A program made the position numbers and the translations under genes. DNA of 64,000 nt, taken from Dyella_B jejuensis. GTDB taxonomy: Bacteria; Pseudomonadota; Gammaproteobacteria; Xanthomonadales; Rhodanobacteraceae. The notes under the pieces are model-generated. The model was not told where the DNA came from. It made no database searches and saw nothing but the letters and a program-made list of their open reading frames with translations. Below, in pieces: positions 38,013 to 48,500 of this stretch. The stretch's first letter is position 1. The number at the start of each line of letters is the position of its first letter. The stretch lies in contig NZ_JADIKJ010000014.1 in assembly GCF_044904675.1 (NCBI RefSeq), positions 36,409-100,408 of the forward strand. Reading direction: 5' to 3'.

Positions 38013-38774
38013 TCAGTCCGCCGCGAACTGCTCGTCCAAGATGCGCTGTTCCAGGTTGTGCTCCGGATCGAACAACAGGCGCACGCCTTGTTCCTGCGCC
38101 TGGCGGATTTCCACCGTGCTTACGTTGCGCACTTCCAGGAAATCAGCCGTTGCGCTCACCGGACGCTTGCCCTGGTCCAGCACGCGCAGGCTCACCAGGG
38201 TGCGGTGCGGCAGGATCGCCCCGCGCCAGCGCCGCGGACGGAACGGGCTGATCGGCGTGAGCGCCAGCACGTTGGCATCCAGCGGCAGGATCGGGCCGTG
38301 TGCGGACAGGTTGTAGGCGGTGGAGCCGGCCGGCGTGGATACCAGGATGCCGTCGCAGACCAGGGTCGCCAGCTTCACGATGTCGTTGAGCTTCACTTCC
38401 AGGTGCGCCGCCTGATTGGTCTGCCGCAGCAATGACACCTCGTTGAAGGCCAGGGCATGATGCGTCTGGCCGTCCGCATCGGTCGCCAGCATTTCCAACG
38501 GGAACAGCTCGGCAACGTGCGCGCGCTCGATACGCTCGGGCAGCTCGTCCAGGCGATGCTTGTTCATCAGGAAACCGACGCGGCCCAGCTTCATGCCGTA
38601 GACCGGCACGTTGACGGCGCGGTGCGCATGCAGCGTGCGCAGCATGAAACCGTCGCCGCCCAGCGCCACGATCACTTGCGCATCGGTGGCGGGCACGTCG
38701 CCGTAACGCTCCACGAGTTTGCGACGTGCCTGCTGGGCAACGTTGGTTTCGCTGGCGACGAACGCGAGGCGCAT
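38013..38774 (-). CDS. nadK: NAD kinase
   Basis: The 253-residue enzyme phosphorylates NAD to NADP. The GGDG motif occurs in VIVALGGDGFMLRTLH, the NE dipeptide in LAFNEVSLLR, and the conserved loop is DGILVSTPAGSTAYNLSAHG. The protein is shorter than E. coli NadK (292), mostly at the N-terminus. The start at 38774 gives MRLAFVASE; a longer frame from 38891 reads through a repeat-rich intergenic region and is rejected. Confidence 0.93.
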   Translation of the reverse strand: MRLAFVASETNVAQQARRKLVERYGDVPATDAQVIVALGGDGFMLRTLHAHRAVNVPVYGMKLGRVGFLMNKHRLDELPERIERAHVAELFPLEMLATDADGQTHHALAFNEVSLLRQTNQAAHLEVKLNDIVKLATLVCDGILVSTPAGSTAYNLSAHGPILPLDANVLALTPISPFRPRRWRGAILPHRTLVSLRVLDQGKRPVSATADFLEVRNVSTVEIRQAQEQGVRLLFDPEHNLEQRILDEQFAAD

Positions 38775-38821
38775 AAGATCCGTCTTGGGTTGAGGTGGTG
38801 CCTTTGAGCTTACGACACAGG

Positions 38822-38852
38822 GAGGGGCAAGACCATGACGACCTTGCCCCTC
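38822..38852. terminator. 10-bp perfect hairpin between gdh and nadK
   Basis: Arms 38822-38831 (GAGGGGCAAG) and 38843-38852 are perfect complements around an 11-nt loop. It lies in the 235-bp gap after the glutamate dehydrogenase gene and just upstream of nadK. There is no T-run, so its role as terminator or repeat is open. Confidence 0.4.
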
Positions 38853-38970
38853 TGATGTGTGGCGCTTTCCCTTCATTCCCTCTCTTTTCAAGGAGAGGAT
38901 CGGGGCGAACGGCTGGACTTGCCCTGCTCTCCAATCGAAGCCTGCGCCGATTCCACTGCAACACCAGCTC

Positions 38971-38996
38971 GCCCTCTCCCCACAGGGACAGGGCGA
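38971..38996. repeat. CCCTCTCCCC/GGGACAGGG palindrome next to the gdh stop
   Basis: The sequence CGCCCTCTCCCC-ACA-GGGACAGGGCG folds with outer CGCCCT/AGGGCG pairing. It lies 14 bp beyond the stop of the glutamate dehydrogenase gene and belongs to the same dispersed palindrome type as 15519-15542 and 54617-54639. Confidence 0.45.
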
Positions 38997-39009
38997 TTCG
39001 CTACCGCGG

Positions 39010-42000
39010 TCAGCTCACTGGCACCTGTGCCAGTTGCGCCAGACGGCGCACCGCCACCGAAGCGATCGGATAATCCGCATTCTGCGTGAGGATTTCCGAC
39101 AGCATGCTGCGGGTGTATTTCAGCGTGGGATCGTCGCGGTCTAGCCACGCCTGCACCGGCGAGACGCCACCCTTGCCGCCGGTATCGAGCGCGAGCACCT
39201 GCGTCGCCAGTGCGCGGTGCTGGTGATTGAGCTCATCCAGCAGCGAGCCGCGCGCCTGCGCATGCCAGTGACCGTCCACCGGCAAGGCTTCGATCTGGCC
39301 GCGAAGCCATTCCAGGTCCAGCGCCTGGCCCAGTTCGAAGAACACATTGGCGACCTTGTCGATCGGCTTGCCGGTTTGCTGCGCCACTTCCACCATGTCG
39401 AGCATGGCGCGCAGTTCCGGCAGCTTGGCCAGGCGCAAGGCCAGATCGGTGGGCAGGCCCAGGCCTTCCCACTTTTCCTGGCTGGTGCTGAAGTCGGCTT
39501 TGCCGGCCGGCGTCAAGGCATCCGGCACGGTAGCGCTGAGTTCGGAAACGGCGGCCTGGTAGCGTTCGACGTTGGCGGCGATATCCAGCGTGCCGCCCGG
39601 CCGGTTGAGCAGCCAGCGCGTGATGTGGCGCAGCAGCGACCAGATCTGCATGATCGCGTCGAACTGGGTGTTTTCGGCAACCTTGCTGTCCTGCGCCTCG
39701 ATCTGCGCCCACATCTCGCGTGCGCCGAGGATTTCGCGTGCGGCCGAATAAGCCTTGGCGATCGCCGCCGGCCCCTGTCCCGTGTCTTCCTGCATGCGCA
39801 TCATGAACGTGGCGCCCATGCGGTTGATGGTGGAATTGGTGACCGCGGTGGCGATGATCTCGCGCTTGAGGCGATGGCGCTGCATGTGCGCGGCATATTT
39901 GTCGTGCAACGGCGCGGGGAAATAACGCACCAGCTCCTTGGACAAATACGGATCTTCCGGTACGTCCGACTCCAGCAGTTGCTGGTACAACCGGATCTTG
40001 TCGTAAGACAGCAGCACCGAGAGTTCCGGACGGGTCAGGCCCTGGCCGCGGGTCTTGCGCTCGGTCAGTTCGGTTTCGCTCGGCAGGTTTTCCACCTGGC
40101 GATCGAGCAGGCCTTCGGCCTCCAGCGTGCGGATGAAATGCGCCATCGAGCCAATCCGTTTGACCGATTGGTGCTCCATCAGCGTGATGGCTTCGTTCTG
40201 GCGGTAGTTGTCCCACAGCACCAGCTGGCCGACCTCGTCGGTCATCGCCGCCAGCTGCCGGTTACGTTCGTCGACCGTGATTTCGCCGCGCTGCACGGCG
40301 TCGTCCAGCAGGATCTTGATGTTCACCTCGTGGTCGGAGGTATCCACGCCGGCCGAGTTATCGATGAAGTCGGTGTTGAGCAGCACGCCATGCTGCGCGG
40401 CTTCGATGCGGCCCTTCTGGGTGAAGCCGAGGTTGCCGCCCTCGCCTACTACTTTGCAGCGCAGTTCCGCACCGTTGATGCGCAGCGCGTTGTTGGCACG
40501 GTCACCCACATCGGCGTGCGTTTCGCTGCTCGCTTTCACGTAGGTGCCGATACCGCCGTTCCAGAGCAGGTCCACGGGCGCCTTGAGAATGGCATTGAGC
40601 AGATCGGTCGGCGACAGGTGCTGCACGTCACCCTTCAGGCCCAGCGCGGCACGCACTTCCGGCGAGATCGGAATCGACTTCACGCTGCGCGGCCACACGC
40701 CGCCACCGGCCGAGATCAGCGACTTGTCGTAGTCCTCCCACGAGGAACGCGGCAGCTTGAACATGCGTTCGCGCTCGGCGAAGGATCTGGCCGTATCCGG
40801 ATTCGGATCGAGGAACACGTGGCGATGATCGAACGCCGCCAACAGACGAATGTGCCGGGACAGCAACATGCCGTTGCCGAACACGTCGCCGGACATGTCG
40901 CCGATGCCGGCGCAGGTGAAATCCTCGCTCTGCGAATCGCGGCCCATGGCACGGAAGTGACGCTTCACCGACTCCCACGCGCCCTTGGCAGTGATGCCCA
41001 TGCCCTTGTGGTCATAGCCATTGGAGCCGCCGGAAGCGAATGCGTCGCCCAGCCAGAAACCGTGTTCGATCGAGATCGCATTGGCGATATCGGAGAACGT
41101 CGCCGTGCCCTTGTCGGCGGCCACCACCAGGTACGGATCGTCCTGGTCGTGACGCACCACGTCGTGCGGCGGTACCACCTTGCCTTCGACCAGGTTGTCA
41201 GTGATATCCAGCAGCCCGTTGATGAACAGCCGATAGCAGGCAATGCCCTCGGCCAGCTGCGCATCGCGATCGCCGCCCACCGGCGGATGCTTGACGAAGA
41301 AACCGCCCTTCGAACCGACCGGCACGATCACGGTGTTCTTCACCATCTGCGCCTTTACCAGGCCCAGCACTTCGGTGCGGAAATCCTCGCGCCGGTCCGA
41401 CCAGCGCAAGCCACCGCGCGCGACCGGGCCAAAGCGCAGGTGGATGCCTTCCACGCGCGGCGAATACACGAAGATCTCGCGGTACGGCACCGGCTTGGGC
41501 GCGTCCGGCACTTGCCTGGAGTCGAACTTGAAGCTGATGTAGTGCCGGTGCGCGCCGTCCCATTGCTGGAAGAAGCTGGTGCGCAAGGTGGCGCGGATGG
41601 TGTTCATGAAGCTCAGCAGGATGCGCTCGTCGTCCAGGCTGGCTACGTCATCAAGCAAGCTCTTCAACGCCTGCCACAGCACGTGCACCTGCTGCTCGCG
41701 CGACTGCGGCAACACCGCGACCATGCCGTCGATCAATTCCGGCTTGGCTTTCTGCGTATCGGCCGGAATCAGCGCCTGCATTTCACGGCGCAGGTCGGCC
41801 TGGGCCTTTTCCAGCTCGGCGACAGCCAGTTGTTCGCGGCGCGGATCGAACTTGGCGTTGAACAGCTCGATCAGTAGCCCGGCGATGGCCGGATAGCGGT
41901 TGAGCGTTTCTTCCATGTAGCTCTGCGAGAACGCGATGCCGACCTGTTGCAGATATTTGCAGTAGCCGCGCAGCACCGCCACCTGGCGCCAATCGGCCTG

Positions 42001-43935
42001 CGCCGACAAGACCAGGTTGTTGAAACCATCGCTCTCGGCCTGGCCGCGCCACAGCGCTTCGAAGCCGCGCTCGAAACGCTCGCGCAGATGCGGCAACTCG
42101 AACGCCAGTGGCGCTTTCGTCTTCAGTTCGAAGTCGTGGATGGTCAGCGCGCGACCTTCGCTTTCCAGCGTGTAGACGTGCTCGGCCAGCATCCGCACGC
42201 CCATGTTTTCGAGCATCGGCAGGGCTTCGGACAGCGAGATCGGCGCACCGACGTGGATCACCTTGAAACGCAGGCCCTGGTCGCGCGGGTCCTGGTACAG
42301 GTTGAGGTGGATCGACTCGTCGTTCTTGAGCGCGGCCAGCGCCATGACATCGTGCGCCGCCACTTCCGGCGTCACGTCTTCCACGTAGCCGGCCGGCAGC
42401 AGCTTGCCGAAGCGATTGAGCAAGGCCACGCCCTGCGCCTCGCCGGCATGGCCGATCAGGTTGTCGCGCAGGCTGTCCTGCCAGTTGCGCACGATGTGCA
42501 GCAGGCGCGTTTCCAGCTCCTGCGCATCGAAGCTCGGATGATCGCCCGGATGCGGGCGCACGGTAACGTGCAGGCGCGCCAGCGCGGACTCGCCCATCAG
42601 CACGTTGGAATCCACGCTTTCGCCATGGAACACTTCGCGCAGCATGTTCTCGATGCGCTCGCGCACCGTGGTGCTGAAACGATCGCGTGGCACGAATACC
42701 AGGCAGGTGAAGAAGCGGCCGTAGCGGTCGCGGCGCACGAACAGGCGCGCACGCGCGCGCTGCTGCAATTCGAGCACGCCGATGGCGGTGTTGAACAATT
42801 CGTCTTCGCTGGCCTGGAACAATTCTTCCTGCGGCAACGTCGCCAGGATATGGCGCAGCGACTTGCCGGAATACGAATCGCGCTTCAGCCCAGAGCGGGC
42901 CAGCACCGCTTCCACGCGCTGGCGCACCAGCGGTACATCCTGCGGGCGCGTCATATAGGCGTTGGACGTGAACAGGCCCAGGAAGCGCTGCTCGGAGACC
43001 GGCTTGCCATGGGCATCGAACTTCAGCACGCCCACGTAATCCATGTTGCCGGCACGGTGCACGTGCGAACGTGCATTGGTCTTGGTCAGGATGATCGCGT
43101 CGTAGGCGCCGGACTGCGGCAGATCGTGCGCCACCAGCGTGCGCAGCGAACGCGGCGCTACCGAGCGCTCGCTCTTGTGCAGGATACCCAGGCCCGAACC
43201 TTCGATCGAACGCAATACTTCGTCGCCGTCGGCCTGGGCGACCTCGTATTCGCGATAGCCGAGGAAGGTGAAGTTGTCGTCGGCCAGCCAGCGCAGGAAT
43301 TCGCTGGCTTCCTTGACCGACGCCGCTTCCAGCGGCAGCTTGCGATTCGGCAGGTCGGCAGCGATGGACAGCAGCTTTTCGCGCATCGCGTCCCAGTCGC
43401 GCACGGCGGCACGCACGTCTTCCAGCGCAGCCTCGACCTGCAGCTTGAGCTGCGCCTGGTCAGCCTCACGGGCCACGTTGTCCAGCTCGAAATGCATGAC
43501 CGACTCGGGCTTGCCGCGGTCCTCGCCCAGGCGCTGCAGTTGGCCGTTGGCGTCGCGGCTGGCCTTTACCACCGGATGGATCACGGCGTGGATCGGCGAA
43601 TGGGCGGACAGCACCATGCTCACCGTGTCGACCAGGAACGGCATGTCGTCGGTGACGATGTCGACCGCGCTGCGCGCGGCGTGGCCGGCGCCGACCACGC
43701 GCACCGAGGCGCGCCCGGGCTGGCGTTGCTGCATGAAATCGATCAGGCCGGCGATGATCGCCGCCCATTCGGCGGGTGTGTGCAGATCGGCATCGGTACT
43801 GGCAACGCGCGCAAAAAAGGCGCTGATAAAAAATTGCGCCTCATCAAGGCGCTTGGTCGGGAAACCGCTTTTTTTCAACTCTTCGAGCACGACAGACGCG
43901 AGGGGAATGTCGTTGGCCGCACGGATCGCATTCAT
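39010..43935 (-). CDS. Large NAD-specific glutamate dehydrogenase (180-kDa class)
   Basis: The 1641-residue enzyme deaminates glutamate to 2-oxoglutarate with NAD. Its length matches the about 1600-residue class known from Streptomyces, Pseudomonas and Caulobacter. The N-terminal third carries ACT-like regulatory segments, and the catalytic core lies at about residues 800-1250. The core contains RGGLRWSDRREDFRTEVLGLVKAQ, NTVIVPVGSKGGF and GDMSGDVFGNGML, all diagnostic. The C-terminal part is helical. The ATG at 43935 is chosen; the frame extends to 44157 through atypical, low-quality sequence. It is monocistronic, with a palindrome-rich gap before nadK. Confidence 0.95.
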   Translation of the reverse strand: MNAIRAANDIPLASVVLEELKKSGFPTKRLDEAQFFISAFFARVASTDADLHTPAEWAAIIAGLIDFMQQRQPGRASVRVVGAGHAARSAVDIVTDDMPFLVDTVSMVLSAHSPIHAVIHPVVKASRDANGQLQRLGEDRGKPESVMHFELDNVAREADQAQLKLQVEAALEDVRAAVRDWDAMREKLLSIAADLPNRKLPLEAASVKEASEFLRWLADDNFTFLGYREYEVAQADGDEVLRSIEGSGLGILHKSERSVAPRSLRTLVAHDLPQSGAYDAIILTKTNARSHVHRAGNMDYVGVLKFDAHGKPVSEQRFLGLFTSNAYMTRPQDVPLVRQRVEAVLARSGLKRDSYSGKSLRHILATLPQEELFQASEDELFNTAIGVLELQQRARARLFVRRDRYGRFFTCLVFVPRDRFSTTVRERIENMLREVFHGESVDSNVLMGESALARLHVTVRPHPGDHPSFDAQELETRLLHIVRNWQDSLRDNLIGHAGEAQGVALLNRFGKLLPAGYVEDVTPEVAAHDVMALAALKNDESIHLNLYQDPRDQGLRFKVIHVGAPISLSEALPMLENMGVRMLAEHVYTLESEGRALTIHDFELKTKAPLAFELPHLRERFERGFEALWRGQAESDGFNNLVLSAQADWRQVAVLRGYCKYLQQVGIAFSQSYMEETLNRYPAIAGLLIELFNAKFDPRREQLAVAELEKAQADLRREMQALIPADTQKAKPELIDGMVAVLPQSREQQVHVLWQALKSLLDDVASLDDERILLSFMNTIRATLRTSFFQQWDGAHRHYISFKFDSRQVPDAPKPVPYREIFVYSPRVEGIHLRFGPVARGGLRWSDRREDFRTEVLGLVKAQMVKNTVIVPVGSKGGFFVKHPPVGGDRDAQLAEGIACYRLFINGLLDITDNLVEGKVVPPHDVVRHDQDDPYLVVAADKGTATFSDIANAISIEHGFWLGDAFASGGSNGYDHKGMGITAKGAWESVKRHFRAMGRDSQSEDFTCAGIGDMSGDVFGNGMLLSRHIRLLAAFDHRHVFLDPNPDTARSFAERERMFKLPRSSWEDYDKSLISAGGGVWPRSVKSIPISPEVRAALGLKGDVQHLSPTDLLNAILKAPVDLLWNGGIGTYVKASSETHADVGDRANNALRINGAELRCKVVGEGGNLGFTQKGRIEAAQHGVLLNTDFIDNSAGVDTSDHEVNIKILLDDAVQRGEITVDERNRQLAAMTDEVGQLVLWDNYRQNEAITLMEHQSVKRIGSMAHFIRTLEAEGLLDRQVENLPSETELTERKTRGQGLTRPELSVLLSYDKIRLYQQLLESDVPEDPYLSKELVRYFPAPLHDKYAAHMQRHRLKREIIATAVTNSTINRMGATFMMRMQEDTGQGPAAIAKAYSAAREILGAREMWAQIEAQDSKVAENTQFDAIMQIWSLLRHITRWLLNRPGGTLDIAANVERYQAAVSELSATVPDALTPAGKADFSTSQEKWEGLGLPTDLALRLAKLPELRAMLDMVEVAQQTGKPIDKVANVFFELGQALDLEWLRGQIEALPVDGHWHAQARGSLLDELNHQHRALATQVLALDTGGKGGVSPVQAWLDRDDPTLKYTRSMLSEILTQNADYPIASVAVRRLAQLAQVPVS

Positions 43936-44391
43936 AGCTTCAACTTGAGGAAGTGGAGACGGGTGGAAGTGGGGCGGAAAGCTTTGAAAGGATACGCTTG
44001 GCCTTGCGTTGAATCCATCGGCGGCGCAACAACGGCTGCCTCGTGAGCGCGCAGACGCCGCCATGCAAGCTGCGCCGTGCGTGCGTGCGCGCCGATCCGC
44101 TACCAGCGCGCACGCTCTTTTCGCTGGGGGAGCTGATCGCCAACCAGACCCATCCATCGAGCGCCCCTGCCTTCAGTCATGACGACGGGGGGCTGGATTC
44201 GTTGTGCGATTAAATTGTAAACTGGTCGGTATAGCCTTAACCGGCACCCCGTCGTCCGGGGATGAAACACACGGGACAAAACGGCTTCCCATCCAGTAAC
44301 CGCAAGTTTTTCCGGCATCATGCAGATGCATGCCGGGTACAGGAATGCCTTTGCCCGCCCCTACCCCGATCACGCAAGTCATGGAGTTCTC
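43936..44391. promoter_or_regulatory. Divergent region between gdh and the second RND pump
   Basis: 456 bp. The stretch 44200-44240 is AT-richer than its surroundings and contains AAACTGGTCGGTATA around 44219-44233. This recalls the partly palindromic sites bound by TetR-type repressors of efflux genes, but symmetry is weak and no tetR gene is in the window. The GGAG before 44392 is the ribosome-binding site of the adaptor. Confidence 0.3.
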
Positions 44392-45585
44392 ATGAAGTCG
44401 ACGTTAATGCGCACACCGGTGCTGTGCCTGAGCCTGTTGGCGCTCGCCGCCTGCGGGAATGGCAAGGAACAAGGACCGCCCCAAATGCCACCGCCGACCG
44501 TGGGGGTCATTCAGGTCAGGCCGCAAAGCACGCCGCTGACCAAGGACCTGGTCGGCCGCCTGTCCGCCTACCGCAGCGCCGACGTCCGGGCCCGCGTGTC
44601 CGGCCTGCTGCTCAAGCGCGTCTACACCGAAGGGTCCGAGGTGAAGCAGGGCCAGTTGATGTTCCAGATCGATCCGGCGCCGTACAAGGCTGCGCTGGAC
44701 GCGGCCCTGGCGAACCTGGCATCCGCCAAGGCCACTTATGCCAACGCGCATGTGGTTGCCGAGCGCGATCGCACCCTGGTGCCGAAGGGCTATATCTCGC
44801 GCGCCCAGCTCGACAGCGACGAGGCCACCGAGCGCAGCTCCGCCGCCGCGGTGAAGCAGGCCGAAGCCAATGTGCAGACGGCGAGGGTCAACCTGAGCTA
44901 CACCAATATCACCTCGCCCATCGATGGACACGCCGGCGAACAGCAGGTGACGGAAGGAGCGGTGGTCGGCGCCAGCACGGCCGACAGCGGCAGCAGCTCG
45001 ACCTTGCTCACCACCGTGGACCAGCTCGATCCCCTGTATGTGAACTTCACCCTGGGCGCCGCCGACCTCGATACCCTGCGCCACGCCGCCGCCAGCGGCA
45101 GCGTGCAGCTCGCCGCCCAGGACAAGACCACGGTACAGATCATCATGCCGGGCGGCGGCAAGTACGACCATGTGGGAACGCTCGATTTCTCCGATACCAC
45201 GGTCAACCCGACCACCGGCGCGATCAACCTGCGCGCGGTCGTGCCCAACCCGCAACGGCGCCTGCTGCCGGGAATGTATGTCACGCTGACCGCCAACATG
45301 GGTGATCGCAACAACGTCTTCCTGGTCCCGCAGCCGGCCATCCTGCGCGATACGACCGGCGCCTATGCCATGGTGGTCGGCGCAGATGGAAAGGTCGTGC
45401 GCAAGGATGTCGAGGCAACCACCTCGACCGGCAACGACTGGATCGTGACCTCTGGCTTGAGCGCCGGCGACCAGGTGATCGTCTCGGGCCTGCAGCAAGT
45501 GAAAGCTGGCGCGCCGGCCAAGGCCACGCCCTACCAGCCGAATCAGGCTGCCGCGGGCGGCCAACCGCCCGCCGGCAAGCAGTAA
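44392..45585 (+). CDS. RND efflux adaptor lipoprotein (AcrA/MexC-like)
   Basis: A 397-residue periplasmic adaptor. The lipobox LAAC at residues about 17-20 marks it as a lipoprotein, unlike the membrane-anchored adaptor at 26454. Further features are the lipoyl half VSGLLLKRVYTEGSEVKQGQ, an alpha-hairpin (about 95-150), the second half TNITSPIDGHAGEQQVTEGA and a beta-barrel with RRLLPGMYV. The start at 44392 has GGAG upstream. The pump gene follows after 12 bp. It belongs to the HAE-1 AcrAB/MexCD class, exporting diverse amphiphiles. Confidence 0.92.
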   Translation: MKSTLMRTPVLCLSLLALAACGNGKEQGPPQMPPPTVGVIQVRPQSTPLTKDLVGRLSAYRSADVRARVSGLLLKRVYTEGSEVKQGQLMFQIDPAPYKAALDAALANLASAKATYANAHVVAERDRTLVPKGYISRAQLDSDEATERSSAAAVKQAEANVQTARVNLSYTNITSPIDGHAGEQQVTEGAVVGASTADSGSSSTLLTTVDQLDPLYVNFTLGAADLDTLRHAAASGSVQLAAQDKTTVQIIMPGGGKYDHVGTLDFSDTTVNPTTGAINLRAVVPNPQRRLLPGMYVTLTANMGDRNNVFLVPQPAILRDTTGAYAMVVGADGKVVRKDVEATTSTGNDWIVTSGLSAGDQVIVSGLQQVKAGAPAKATPYQPNQAAAGGQPPAGKQ

Positions 45586-45597
45586 GGAGACCGCTAG

Positions 45598-48500
45598 ATG
45601 CCGAGTTTCTTCATTGACCGCCCCATTTTCGCCTGGGTGGTAGCCATCCTCATCACGCTGGTCGGCGTCATCGCGATGCTGAACATGGGCGTGGAGTCCT
45701 ATCCCAACATCGCGCCGCCGCAGGTGACGGTGTCGGCAACCTATCCCGGCGCCAGCGCCGACACCATGGAAACCACCGTCACGCAGGTGATCGAGCAGCA
45801 GCTCACCGGCGTCGACAACCTGTTGTACTTCAGCTCGACGTCCAACTCGAACGGCACTTCCACCATCACGCTGACCTTCGCCACCGGCACCAACCCGGAC
45901 ATTGCGCAGGTGCAGGTGCAGAACAAGGTGGCGCTCGCGCAGCCACGCCTGCCCACCGAGGTTACCCAGCAGGGCGTCGTGGTCGCCAAGAGCAACCCCG
46001 ACTTCCTGATGTTCATCTCGCTGATCTCCAACAATCCCGCGATCAACGGCGACCGGTTGAACGATATCGTCTCCTCGCAGGTGCTGGACCAGATCGGCCG
46101 TATCCCGGGTGTCGGCAATACCCGGCAGATCGGCGCGGAATACGCCGTGCGCATCTGGCTCGATCCGGACAAGATGCAGGGCTATGGCTTGTCGGCGACC
46201 GACATCGAGAACGCCATCTCGGTGCAGAACGTGCAGTTCGCGGCCGGTTCGCTGGGCGCTGATCCGGCTACCAACGGCCAGAGTTTCACCGCCACCGTAT
46301 CGGCGGAAGGACGTTTCTCTTCGCTGGAGGAGTTCCGCAACATCATCCTGCGCGCCAATACCGACGGCACGGTGGTGAGGCTGGGCGATGTGGCGCGCGT
46401 CGTGTTCGGGCCGCAAACCTACGGCTTCACCTCGACCTGGAACGGCCAGCCGGCCGGCGCCTTCGGCGTGCAGTTGCTGCCTGGCGCCAATGCGCTGAAC
46501 GTAGCCGAGGCAGTGCGCGCCAAGATGAAGGAGCTGGCCGCCGACTTCCCGCCGGGAGTCACCTGGCTGGCACCGTATGACAGCACGCCGTTCGTCACCA
46601 TCTCGATCGAGGAAGTGGTGCACACCCTGGTCGAGGCGATGATCCTCGTGTTCCTGGTGATGCTGATCTTCCTGCAGAACTTCCGCGCCACCATCATCCC
46701 GACGCTGGTGATCCCGGTGGCCTTGCTGGGTACCTTCATCGGCCTGCTGGCGCTGGGTTTCACCATTAACCAGCTCACCCTGTTCGGCATGGTGCTGGCG
46801 ATCGGTATCGTGGTGGACGACGCGATCGTGGTGATCGAGAACGTCGAGCGCATCATGACGGAAGAAAACCTGTCGCCGAAGGAAGCCACGCGCAAGGCGA
46901 TGGGCCAGATCACCGGCGCCATCGTGGCGATCACCGTGGTGCTGGCGGCCGTGTTCGTGCCGTCCGCGCTGCAGCCCGGCGCCACCGGCGTGATCTACAA
47001 GCAGTTCGCGCTGACCATCGCCGTATCGATGGGCTTCTCCGCGTTCCTCGCCCTGTCCTTCACCCCGGCGCTGTGCGCGACGATCCTCAAGCCGACCCAC
47101 GAAGAGAAGAAGAATTTCCTCTACCGCTGGTTCAACACCGCCTTCGACAAAGTCACCCATACCTACCATGGGCATATCAGCAGCGCCACGCGGCACGCAC
47201 CGCGCTGGATGATCGTGTTCGCGCTGATCGCGATCCTGGCGGGCTTCCTTTACACGCGGCTTCCGACCAGCTTCGTGCCCAGCGAGGATCAGGGCTTCGC
47301 ACTGGCGATCGTCGGCCTGCCGCCGGGCGCCACCTTGCAGCGTTCGCAGCAGGTCATGGCGGAAATCCGCGATACCCTGGCCAAGAGCCCGCTGAAGAAC
47401 GATTACGAGGGCATTTTCCAGATCAGTGGCTTCAGCTTCATCGGCCAGAGCGAAAGCACCGGCATGGCGTTCATCCGCCTGACCGACTGGAGCAAACGGT
47501 CGATCACCGCGGACGACTTCATCCTCAAGGCCAACGGCGTGCTGCACGGCGTTCGCGATGCGCAGATCTTCGTCGTGAACCTGCCCACCATTCGCGGCCT
47601 GAGCCAGTTCGGTGGCATCGACATGTACCTGCAGGCGCGTGCCGGCCAGTCGCGCGCCCAGCTGGCGCAGGCGATGGGCATGCTGCTGGGCAAGGCAAGC
47701 AAGAACCCGACGCTGTTCGGCATCCGCCCAAACATCCTGCCGGATGCCCCGCAGTACAACCTCAGCGTCGATCGCGTGCAGGCGCAAGCACTTGGCCTGT
47801 CGGTCAGCGATGTGTACACCGCCATCCAGCTGATGCTGGCGCCGGTATACATCAACGACTTTGTCTACGGTGGCCGCGTCAAGCGCGTCATGGTGCAGGC
47901 CGATGCGCCGTTCCGCATGGACACCAGTTCGCTCGAGCACATCTATTCGCCGAGCACGCTGACCAGCACGACCACGAACGGCAGCAGCACCCCGGCCAAT
48001 CCGGCCAACGGCCCCTACAACATGATTCCCCTGTCGAGCGTAGTGCATTCGGCGTGGGGCATGGGCTCGCCCTCGCTCACCCGCTATAACGGCTATGCCG
48101 CCGTGGAAATCGTGGGCGACGCCGCCAAGGGCTATTCCACCGGCCAGGCCATGTCGACCTTGCAGAACATCGTCGATTCCGATCTGCCGCAAGGTTTCGG
48201 CGCCGACTGGACCGGCCAGTCCTACCAGGAATTGCTGGCGGGCAACTCGGCCACGCTGCTGATGATCCTGTCGATCGTGTTCGTGTTCCTGTGCCTGTCC
48301 GCACTCTACGAAAGCTGGTCGATCCCGATCTCGGTACTGCTGGTGGTCCCGCTCGGCCTGCTGGGCGTCGTGCTGTTCTGCATGCTGCGCGGCATGCCCA
48401 ACGACATGTACTTCAAGATCGGCATGATCACGGTGATCGGCCTGGCCGCCAAGAACGCGATCCTGATCGTGGAATTCGCGGTGGAGCAACAGGCCGCCGG

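Noticed and set aside
39217..41877. Plus-strand 886-codon frame opposite glutamate dehydrogenase
   Set aside because: No recognisable fold. The opposite strand encodes a strongly conserved enzyme with diagnostic motifs.
44200..44240. TetR operator upstream of the second RND pump
   Set aside because: Only partial symmetry (about 6 of 10 in the core) and no tetR gene nearby, so it is mentioned in the intergenic entry but not called as a site.
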